Shown here in pieces: positions 1-5,294 of a stretch of DNA of 6,251 nt. The notes under the pieces are model-generated. The model ran no database searches. It saw only the letters and a list, made by a program, of their open reading frames with translations, and had not been told where the DNA came from. The stretch spans positions 1-6,251 of the forward strand of contig JAESTO010000067.1 in the NCBI GenBank assembly GCA_016763565.1, written 5' to 3'. Both the position numbers and the translations under genes were made by a program. The stretch is from Gammaproteobacteria bacterium. Its GTDB lineage: Bacteria; Pseudomonadota; Gammaproteobacteria; JABDGN01. Numbering within the stretch: position 1 is the first letter of the stretch; each line of letters opens with the position of its first letter.

Positions 1-392
1 GGCGATACTAAACTACCGGCCCCCACCAGCACATTAGATTGCACGACTGCGCGATCTAACACAATGGCATTCATACCGATTAAGCTATTATCTTCTATGG
101 TACAACCGTGTAACATCGCCTGATGGCCAATCGTGACATCATTGCCAATAATCAATGGACAATCGCTATTGGCATTGGGTGCTTGATGACTAATATGTAA
201 AATAGAGCCATCCTGAATATTAGTACGCACACCAATACGAATATGGCTGACATCACCACGAATCACCACCATGGGCCAAACTGAGCTATCTTGGCCTATT
301 TTAACATCGCCAATGACTACTGCCGCAGGATCTAACCAGACATCTTCGGCAATGCATGGGGTTACGCCATTAAAACTGCGTATATTTTTCAT
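1..392 (-). CDS. yrdA: Gamma-class carbonic anhydrase family protein, YrdA-like (C-terminus beyond left edge)
   Basis: The 130 visible codons form a left-handed beta-helix protein of the hexapeptide-repeat family, with repeated I-G-x-x-(V/T/S)-x-(I/V) turns. The gamma carbonic anhydrase signature is intact. By eye, the zinc ligands are H66, H90 and H95 (in TIGHQAMLHGC), and the paired active-site residues are R45/D47 (VIRGDVSHIRIG) and Q60/D61 (NIQDGS). Known family members form trimers with metal at subunit interfaces. Many YrdA-type proteins have weak or unproven carbonic anhydrase activity, so CO2 hydration here is a family inference. About 45-50 residues are missing if the length is the usual 175-185. 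The ATG (392-390) overlaps the TGA of the upstream binding-protein gene as ATGA. No Shine-Dalgarno sequence precedes it, so translation probably depends on coupling. Confidence 0.93.
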   Translation of the reverse strand, partial: MKNIRSFNGVTPCIAEDVWLDPAAVVIGDVKIGQDSSVWPMVVIRGDVSHIRIGVRTNIQDGSILHISHQAPNANSDCPLIIGNDVTIGHQAMLHGCTIEDNSLIGMNAIVLDRAVVQSNVLVGAGSLVS

Positions 393-1339
393 ATCGTGTA
401 CCGACTAATAGTGGGTATGTGTTTGATTAACCCTTGTTGTTTAAAAAAATCAGCGAAGCGTAAGTAACGTTTTTTATCAAAATACGCGGGATCATTAGCA
501 AAGTAAGCATAGGTTCTCATCCAAATGAGATAATTAATACGTGTATTTAATACCGTATGTTGTTTGGCAAATAATTGCCAAGATTTTTTAGGGTGTGCTT
601 TTAAATAAGCCGTACCTTGCTTAAGTGCCGCAATAAAGGCTTTTATCCACGGTGCATGGCTATTTTTTATATTGATGACATAGGTAAATTCGTCATAAGC
701 AGGTACGCCGTATGTTTCAGGAAAAAATAATCGTGTGGGATGGCCCGATAATTTCATCACCAGTGGTTCAACATTGCGCATGACAAAAATGCCAGCTACT
801 TGTTTAGCCAATAAAGATTGTATTTCATTGAAATGGGTGCCAATTATCCGAACGCCTTTAGGATTAATATCCTGATGTTTGAACATAGCCGTTAATAATA
901 ATTTATCAATATTGGGTGAGCCACCCACTTGCTTATCTTTTAAATCAGCCAGTATGTTGACCGGACCATTTTTTAATACGGCTATCGCGGTTAATGGTTG
1001 GTTAATACTGGTTGCTATACGTATCAGTGGTAAGCCTTGATTAACGTAGATTAATAATTGTGGGCCATAAGCAATAGCTACGTCTGCTTTATCTATAGCG
1101 ACTAATTTTATGCCTTGGTTGGGATTAGCCGGTGCAATAATGTTGAGATATAAGCCATGTTGTTTGAAATATCCTTGTTGTTGCGTAGTAAATAGTGCCG
1201 CATGATCAGGATTAACCATCCACTCCAGTACGACCGTTATCTTTTTTAATGATTTAGCGGGGTGTAATAATTTAGCTTGGGTAGAAAAATTCATTAAAAG
1301 TAAGCTGATAGTGAATAAGCAGCGTAAGCAATGTGTCAT
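389..1339 (-). CDS. thiY: Periplasmic substrate-binding protein of a thiamine-precursor ABC transporter (ThiY / NMT1-THI5 family)
   Basis: This 316-residue protein starts with a type I signal peptide: an arginine at 6, a hydrophobic core LFTISLLLMNF and probable cleavage after STQA (residue 22). There is no lipobox cysteine. The mature part opens with the ThiY/THI5 hallmark LEWMVNPDHAALF followed by QQGYFKQHGL (residues 38-63). The C-terminal YAYFANDPAYFD region also resembles yeast Thi5. The eukaryotic Thi5 synthase features (the CCCFC cysteine cluster and the Lys/His pair after the VDMG segment) are absent in my by-eye alignment, which fits a ligand carrier and not an HMP-P synthase. ThiY proteins bind formylaminopyrimidine or related HMP precursors, and SsuA/TauA-like binding is the alternative. 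The start is supported by AAGGG 11 nt upstream. The gene is split from its permease by the large plus-strand gene and overlaps yrdA by 4 bp. Confidence 0.85.
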   Translation of the reverse strand: MTHCLRCLFTISLLLMNFSTQAKLLHPAKSLKKITVVLEWMVNPDHAALFTTQQQGYFKQHGLYLNIIAPANPNQGIKLVAIDKADVAIAYGPQLLIYVNQGLPLIRIATSINQPLTAIAVLKNGPVNILADLKDKQVGGSPNIDKLLLTAMFKHQDINPKGVRIIGTHFNEIQSLLAKQVAGIFVMRNVEPLVMKLSGHPTRLFFPETYGVPAYDEFTYVINIKNSHAPWIKAFIAALKQGTAYLKAHPKKSWQLFAKQHTVLNTRINYLIWMRTYAYFANDPAYFDKKRYLRFADFFKQQGLIKHIPTISRYTI

Positions 1340-1350
1340 TTGTCATATTT

Positions 1351-1355
1351 CCCTT
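1351..1355 (-). promoter_or_regulatory. Ribosome binding site of thiY
   Basis: The minus strand reads AAGGG here, 11 nt before the ATG at 1339-1337. The spacing is slightly long but this is the only purine-rich stretch nearby. A second ATG at 1346 is out of frame. Confidence 0.5.
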
Positions 1356-1373
1356 AGTTAGAAAAGGTTGCAA

Positions 1374-1382
1374 ATTGTAGCA
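1374..1382 (-). promoter_or_regulatory. Candidate extended -10 promoter for thiY-yrdA
   Basis: The minus strand reads TGCTACAAT: a good extended -10 (TG-N-TACAAT) about 35 bp ahead of the thiY start codon. There is no convincing -35 hexamer at 16-18 bp, which is tolerated for extended -10 promoters. It implies a short leader of about 28 nt. If real, it lets thiY and yrdA be expressed without the permease operon, from which they are separated by 3.9 kb. Prediction from sequence only. Confidence 0.45.
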
Positions 1383-1423
1383 AATTTTATGCCTTCTTCA
1401 TATTTGTTTAATAAAAGAGCAAG

Positions 1424-1460
1424 AATTAAATTAATTAAATTTTATTTAAATATTTTTAAT
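1424..1460. promoter_or_regulatory. 37-bp pure A/T run in the divergent promoter region
   Basis: No G or C occurs between 1424 and 1460. The run ends 20 bp before the TATAAT of the plus-strand gene, so it covers the -35 and UP-element positions. Such DNA is commonly bent and can contact RNA polymerase alpha subunits or bind silencers of foreign DNA. The composition is seen directly; any role is inferred. Confidence 0.45.
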
Positions 1461-1480
1461 CTAAAACGCATGATTTGTCA

Positions 1481-1486
1481 TATAAT
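1481..1486 (+). promoter_or_regulatory. Candidate -10 element (TATAAT) of the effector gene
   Basis: A perfect TATAAT lies 60 bp before the start codon. No good -35 hexamer is present at 16-18 bp (the sequence there is aatcta or similar), so the promoter may depend on the upstream A/T run or on an activator. Neither a tandem PmrA box (cTTAATATT repeats) nor a CpxR-type GTAAA pair was found by eye. The predicted transcription start is near 1493. Confidence 0.5.
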
Positions 1487-1497
1487 GCCAAATTCAA

Positions 1498-1520
1498 ATT
1501 TTATTAAATGATAATAAAAT
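1498..1520. repeat. Perfect 9-bp inverted repeat in the predicted effector leader
   Basis: ATTTTATTA (1498-1506) and TAATAAAAT (1512-1520) are exact reverse complements around a 5-nt spacer (aatga). The repeat begins about 5 bp after the predicted transcription start and ends 27 bp before the start codon. It could act as an operator for a dimeric repressor or as a weak stem in the mRNA leader. All arm bases are A or T, so chance formation in this AT-rich DNA is possible. Confidence 0.5.
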
Positions 1521-1538
1521 GTTTATTATAGACATGAT

Positions 1539-1543
1539 GGGAG
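1539..1543 (+). promoter_or_regulatory. Ribosome binding site of the effector gene; bears on the start choice
   Basis: GGGAG lies 3 nt before the first ATG (1547) and 6 nt before the second, in-frame ATG (1550). The spacing favours Met2 (1550) as the real start; the protein changes by one residue only. An out-of-frame ATG pair at 1534/1537 opens an 18-codon frame ending at 1590 that overlaps the real start. Confidence 0.55.
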
Positions 1544-1546
1544 ATA

Positions 1547-4500
1547 ATGATGGGATTAAAAGAAGTGATGAAACCGCATATAATCAATGAAGAAAAGCAG
1601 CTCGAAGAGAAGCAAGTAGAGGTGACTAAGCATTATATTCTTTCTGAAGAAACTATGACAGAGTTGTTTTGCTGTCCTGTTTTACTTGATACATGGGATG
1701 AAGCGAAAACATTACCTTGTGGCCATAGCTTTGATAAATCGGCTATTAACAACCTAATAATTAAATATAATGATGAAGGGCAGGGCTATAAAGAATGTCC
1801 TAGTTGTCGCAGCAGAACGTCAGAGGGTATGCCTGCTACTACCTTGTGCTTAAAAAATTATAAGGATAAATCACCTTATATTTGTACGCTTACGCAGTAT
1901 ATTTTTTATCAACCAGCCACCTTACCTTGTGGTCATACTTTTGAGTTAAGTTATTTGCAAAAGATACACAGAAGAAAATGTCCTAACTGTAATCAAGTAT
2001 TTGCTAATACACCCAGATTTAATACAACAATTAAAGCTTTAATTGCCTATCTTATTGTCACGAAACAAATTTTACCCGGCGAACAATATTTTTCAGCAGA
2101 GCATTTGTTAAATGCAATTCGTCATAAGAAACAATTGCGATGGTTTATGTTGTCATTCAAAAAACAGCTGGGTGAAGAAGGAATAAGCAGCTTTGTTTAT
2201 CCAAATTCAGACAAACCATTATTGCGTTGGTTAATAGAGCATCATTTTGATTTATTAATACAGTATAATTTTTTTGACAAAGAGTTACTCAATGAAATCA
2301 TTTATTATGGCGAATACAAAAACCAATCGTCTTTATTATGGTTAGCAAATGATAACTATGGAAAAAATTATATTTATGAGCATAGAGCAACGTTTATCAA
2401 ACTGATTGATATCAAAATAGTTAAAAGAATAATCAAAAAAAATCAGGGTAATGATTTTTTTTCTTCGTCAGTTTTACATTGCTTGTTAGTCACTAATCAA
2501 AATTTTTTTAGTAGCAATAGTAGTTTTTCTACTCTTATTGATGAACCACAATTGTTAAATTTTATGGATAAAAAAATATTTGAACAATGTGATGAAAAAA
2601 AAGAGTTGGTGGCTCCTCATGGGTTATTAAAAATTTTACAGCACGATGGTCTACGCGATTACTTAAAGGATCATCAAGATGTTTTATTTAATTTGTTGAG
2701 CAAAATAGCGCTCAATAGATTAAAGGCACCATGTAATCATAGTGCATTAGTCTGGTTGGCAGGTTACTCAGGGTTTAAAAAAACGCTATCATACATTATT
2801 AATAATAATTGGATTGAGAAAAAAACATTAAATGCTATTATTCCTGCTGATGCGGAAGGTGCTGGTGAATCTGTATTGTTTTGGTTATGTGCACGTGCTA
2901 ATGAGTATCATAATGATGATGCAATATTCATAAAAGACATTGAGAAAAAAACCTTTAACCATTGTATTACCTATCCCTGTTTAAAAGGCCGATCGCCCTT
3001 GTTTTATTTAACAACCACCGTAGAAGGCTTAGCACTATTAGCGAAAAATTCACATCTGATCGATTTAATTGATGCAAAAACATTTAATGCTATGGTTAGT
3101 TGTCATAATTATGAAGAGCAGTCACCCTTATTAAATTTATTAAACCACCTCGATGGGCAAAAATTATTTATTCAATACCCTCAATTGTTTTTGTTAATTA
3201 ACACGGAAAGTATTCATGAGAGAATAAATTTTGGCTGCAACAAAAATAAAACAATTTCATTAGTCTTGTTGGAAGCGTCTCAAATGAGAAGTGCTTTTTT
3301 TAGAAAGGCAAGAGAAATCAATGATTTATCGCAGATAGAAAGTAGAAAAATTCACTTGCTTTTGTTAAGTATATTGTCGTCTTATCCATGCCAAAAATTA
3401 TTAGCAACTGTTTGTAACGCAGGCGTGATTACCAAGTTGGTGCTGAATGCCGCAATACCTAGTCACATTCCACGGGCAGAGCAATCAGTGCTATTTTGGT
3501 TATGTCGCTTTGGCGGTAAAATGTTAATGAAAGAGGAAAAGATTTTATCAATAATAGATGAAAAAGCGTTTAACTATTGTTTACCCTGTGAAGAAGAGAA
3601 AGATAATATCTTAAATGGTAGCTCGCCGGCTTTTTGGTTGGTTCAAGATAAGTATGGTCATCAATTATTAAGTCGTCATCCACAGCTATTTTCTATCATC
3701 GATAAGCTTACTTTTGCTATGCTTGCTAGAGAAGGCCAATATGTGGGCCATCCGTTATTATGTATTCTACTAAAATCTGCGCTAACAAAAAATATTTTCT
3801 TTGAACGGCCCGCATTATTTAAAATAATTCTGACAAAAATAGCGCTAAATAAGCTGATCATTGACAAGGGTGCAAATAATGAGTCAGCATTGCTATGGTT
3901 GGTTAATTCAGCAAAAGGCTGTGAATTATTAAATAAAATTATTCAACCAAATTTAATTGAGAGAAAAACCTTATATGCTATTACTCACCAAGGGTATTCC
4001 GTACTGTTTTATTTGTTGCAATACGAACCGGGTAGAAAATTGCTCGAAAAATTTCCAGCTTTATTCAAAAATATGCCAGCTAAAATTTTAAATACAATAA
4101 TAACAACTAACCAGATTGATAGACAACCCGCATTATTTTTTTTATTAAAAAAGTCCGAGACAAGAGATTTTATAAGTAATGAACTCAAGTTATCTGTTGA
4201 TTGCTTGACAAGAAAAACATTAACATATTGTGTGGAAACAGGAAAAGATCATGGCTGTTCTGTGTTGTTGCAATTAGCCATGTTTCCAGAATTTCATCAA
4301 TTATTACGGGAAGTTTTGCGATCAAAGCTTTTAGATAAAAAGGTGTTAAATGCTATTGTGCAAGGTAAAAATAATCACCACGGTGAATCCGTATTGTTTT
4401 GGCTATGTTATTTTGAAGATCATCACCATCTGTTAGCTAATAACTTTCACATTATTAAAAATATTGATAAAAAAAGTTTTAACCACTTAGCTAGTTATGG

Positions 4501-5218
4501 AAAATACCAAGGTTGCTCACCCTTGTTTTTTTTGACAAAAACAGAACATGGTATAGCTTTATTGAGCAGCAATCCCTTGTTGTTAAAATTTATTGAGCAA
4601 ACAACATTAAATCATATAATAGTTGATGGGTTATATGCAGCACAGTCTGTCCTTTGCAATCTATGTAAAACACCTAATGGCATACAACTTTTGCAACAAT
4701 TCTCGTATTACATTCGTGCTAGCTCTCTCTATTATGTTTCTGGTTGTCGAAATTATGAAGAACCTTCTGCGTATGATTATTTACAGAAAAATTCACTGGG
4801 AAAAAAATTAATTAAACGTTATCAATGGCAAAAGCCAAGTCAGGAAAATAAAATGGTGTTTTCACGAGGCGCCCAGCAACGGTGTACTGTTGAAGATTAC
4901 TTGCAACAGATAAAAAATCACCTTATTTATCGGCACAATTTTTTTCACTGGCATGTTAAAGCGGGTAGAAATTTAACATTATCAGGGCTGAGTAAAAAAG
5001 CACCTAGAACTATTTGCAATATAGTCAAAATTTTATTGAATAAAAACGGTGCTCATAAAAAACAACTTGATGATATCTGTCGGTTATTATTAGCTGCGTG
5101 GCATAAAGATTCAACAGATCGTAGTGGCAATACTAAAAATTTTTACATGATATTAAAAGATTTATTGCCCATTAATTACAAGAAGCATTTTAAAGAAGAA
5201 GAGAGGCAAGGATTTTAA
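1547..5218 (+). CDS. Large effector-like protein: tandem U-box/RING-like domains, ~43-residue repeat solenoid, basic C-terminal domain
   Basis: I do not recognise this 1223-residue protein as a named gene. Layout: a charged N-terminal stretch (1-35); two RING/U-box-like domains (~38-105 and ~108-170); a linker; about 21 degenerate helical units of roughly 43 residues (~222-1092); and a basic helical domain (~1097-1223) ending KEEERQGF. No signal peptide or membrane segment is evident. Eukaryote-type ligase domains, a long recruitment solenoid and an acidic C-terminal tail are typical of Dot/Icm-secreted effectors. Legionella LubX is a known precedent with two U-boxes, though far smaller. Predicted role: E3 ubiquitin (or SUMO) ligase acting in a host cell. 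The gene lies opposite to, and inside, an ABC transporter operon and is far more A+T-rich than the permease: 14 G+C of 60 at 2221-2280 against 31 of 60 at 5521-5580. The reading frame is intact despite several 8-base homopolymers. The ORF is certain; the function is inferred. Confidence 0.9.
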   Translation: MMGLKEVMKPHIINEEKQLEEKQVEVTKHYILSEETMTELFCCPVLLDTWDEAKTLPCGHSFDKSAINNLIIKYNDEGQGYKECPSCRSRTSEGMPATTLCLKNYKDKSPYICTLTQYIFYQPATLPCGHTFELSYLQKIHRRKCPNCNQVFANTPRFNTTIKALIAYLIVTKQILPGEQYFSAEHLLNAIRHKKQLRWFMLSFKKQLGEEGISSFVYPNSDKPLLRWLIEHHFDLLIQYNFFDKELLNEIIYYGEYKNQSSLLWLANDNYGKNYIYEHRATFIKLIDIKIVKRIIKKNQGNDFFSSSVLHCLLVTNQNFFSSNSSFSTLIDEPQLLNFMDKKIFEQCDEKKELVAPHGLLKILQHDGLRDYLKDHQDVLFNLLSKIALNRLKAPCNHSALVWLAGYSGFKKTLSYIINNNWIEKKTLNAIIPADAEGAGESVLFWLCARANEYHNDDAIFIKDIEKKTFNHCITYPCLKGRSPLFYLTTTVEGLALLAKNSHLIDLIDAKTFNAMVSCHNYEEQSPLLNLLNHLDGQKLFIQYPQLFLLINTESIHERINFGCNKNKTISLVLLEASQMRSAFFRKAREINDLSQIESRKIHLLLLSILSSYPCQKLLATVCNAGVITKLVLNAAIPSHIPRAEQSVLFWLCRFGGKMLMKEEKILSIIDEKAFNYCLPCEEEKDNILNGSSPAFWLVQDKYGHQLLSRHPQLFSIIDKLTFAMLAREGQYVGHPLLCILLKSALTKNIFFERPALFKIILTKIALNKLIIDKGANNESALLWLVNSAKGCELLNKIIQPNLIERKTLYAITHQGYSVLFYLLQYEPGRKLLEKFPALFKNMPAKILNTIITTNQIDRQPALFFLLKKSETRDFISNELKLSVDCLTRKTLTYCVETGKDHGCSVLLQLAMFPEFHQLLREVLRSKLLDKKVLNAIVQGKNNHHGESVLFWLCYFEDHHHLLANNFHIIKNIDKKSFNHLASYGKYQGCSPLFFLTKTEHGIALLSSNPLLLKFIEQTTLNHIIVDGLYAAQSVLCNLCKTPNGIQLLQQFSYYIRASSLYYVSGCRNYEEPSAYDYLQKNSLGKKLIKRYQWQKPSQENKMVFSRGAQQRCTVEDYLQQIKNHLIYRHNFFHWHVKAGRNLTLSGLSKKAPRTICNIVKILLNKNGAHKKQLDDICRLLLAAWHKDSTDRSGNTKNFYMILKDLLPINYKKHFKEEERQGF
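1658..1861 (+). other. First U-box/RING-like domain (residues ~38-105)
   Basis: The pattern is C43-P-V, then LPCGHSFDKSAI (C58, H60), then KECPSCR (C84, C87). In RING numbering, C3, H4, C7 and C8 are present, so one zinc site can form. The other site has only C43: the C2, C5 and C6 positions are occupied by L46, D63 and A66. The GHSFDKSAI stretch matches the U-box G-H-x-(Y/F)-x-x-x-x-I pattern. A one-zinc version resembles SP-RING (SUMO ligase) domains as much as a classical U-box. Confidence 0.75.
1868..2056 (+). other. Second U-box/RING-like domain (residues ~108-170)
   Basis: YICTLTQ opens the domain (C113), followed by ATLPCGHTFELSYL (C128, H130) and RKCPNCNQVF (C145, C148). The same four ligands are kept as in the first domain, and T116, E133 and Y136 replace C2, C5 and C6. 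C113, C128 and H130 are each exactly 70 residues after their counterparts, showing a tandem duplication; the loop before the last CxxC is 9 residues shorter. The closing segment F158-N-T-T-I-K-A-L-I resembles the U-box C-terminal helix, with its PN..L+..I pattern. Confidence 0.75.
2864..2890 (+). repeat. Nucleotide-level repeat copy 1 inside the solenoid (residues 440-448)
   Basis: This 27-bp segment, encoding G-E-S-V-L-F-W-L-C, matches 4382-4408 at 25 of 27 positions. Both differences are synonymous. A weaker copy of the same motif lies at 3482-3505. It marks a recent or selectively preserved internal duplication within an otherwise diverged array. Confidence 0.7.
4382..4408 (+). repeat. Nucleotide-level repeat copy 2 inside the solenoid (residues 946-954)
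   Basis: Partner of 2864-2890, encoding the same nine residues with two synonymous third- or first-position changes (TCT/TCC, TTA/CTA). The flanking units also match in protein: a KxLNAI segment before it and a K-(S/T)-F-N-H segment after it. Confidence 0.7.
4835..5215 (+). other. Basic C-terminal domain with acidic tail, possible type IV secretion signal (residues ~1097-1223)
   Basis: After the last repeat the protein changes character: a predicted helical, lysine/arginine/histidine-rich domain with YRHNFFHWHVKAGRN at 1128-1141 and ICRLLLAAWHKD near 1177-1188. I cannot assign it to a named family. The last eight residues, KEEERQGF, carry three consecutive glutamates 5 to 7 residues from the end plus a hydrophobic last residue. 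That resembles the E-block of Dot/Icm substrates. The acidic tail is seen; translocation is inferred. Confidence 0.55.
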
Positions 5219-5234
5219 TCATTCTAATTCACGC

Positions 5235-5257
5235 CAATGTCCATTCTGTCAACATTG
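5235..5257. repeat. 6-bp inverted repeat in the convergent spacer
   Basis: CAATGT (5235-5240) and ACATTG (5252-5257) pair across an 11-nt loop. It sits directly beside the GC-rich hairpin at 5256-5286, and the pair of adjacent palindromes is reminiscent of a REP-like intergenic unit. Too short to be sure by itself. Confidence 0.35.
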
Positions 5258-5294
5258 TAAGGGCAGGCTGTAAACCTGCGCTTGTGTGTTATTT
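5256..5294 (+). terminator. Possible intrinsic terminator of the effector gene (or a dispersed palindromic repeat)
   Basis: GCAGG (5263-5267) pairs with CCTGC (5275-5279) around a 7-nt loop. After one G-G mismatch the stem continues with three Watson-Crick and three G-U pairs (5256-5261 with 5281-5286) in plus-strand RNA. A modestly U-rich tail, UGUUAUUUC, follows. It lies 37 nt after the effector stop codon and runs into the stop codon of the convergent permease gene. The tail is weak and no comparable signal exists on the minus strand. Confidence 0.35.

Larger units (their letters stand above)
2210..4822 (+). repeat. Solenoid of about 21 degenerate ~43-residue protein repeats (residues ~222-1092)
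   Basis: Each unit begins S-(V/P/A)-L-(F/L)-(W/F/Y)-L, with G at about position 12, LL at about 15-16, an L/I-rich turn, then I-(D/E)-x-K-(T/A/S)-(F/L)-N at about 26-32. Anchor residues: P224, S261, S308, ~358, S399, S442, S483, S526, S571, ~604, S647, S693, H735, S780, S818, P861, S905, S948, S991, S1034, S1074. Spacings run from 33 to 50 and cluster at 43. S-P-L-F and G..LL recall the TPLH and LL elements of ankyrin repeats (33 residues), but the unit is longer. This may be a divergent ankyrin derivative or a separate alpha-solenoid, most likely a protein-binding surface. Confidence 0.82.

Noticed and set aside
389..1339. A Thi5-type HMP-P synthase in place of a binding protein
   Set aside because: It has a signal peptide, lacks the CCCFC cluster and the Lys/His pair of yeast Thi5, and sits in an ABC transporter locus.
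1338..1483. 11-bp direct repeat atttgtcatat at 1338-1348 and 1473-1483
   Set aside because: One copy overlaps the thiY start codon and the other the TATAAT; neither brackets the effector gene as a target-site duplication would, and the DNA is AT-rich enough for chance.
1340..1546. PmrA or CpxR regulator boxes upstream of the effector
   Set aside because: No tandem TTAATATT-like or GTAAA-spaced pair is present by eye; only generic A/T runs.
3676..3867. 63-codon open frame on the minus strand inside the effector gene
   Set aside because: Antisense to clear repeat units, no family resemblance and no ribosome site; a by-product of the long plus-strand frame.
4623..4811. 62-codon open frame on the plus strand, shifted relative to the effector
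   Set aside because: Overlaps well-formed repeat units of the main frame; no sign of a frameshift or of independent coding.
2210..4822. CRISPR array or tandem DNA satellite
   Set aside because: The periodicity is at protein level with heavily diverged DNA, and the frame stays open throughout.
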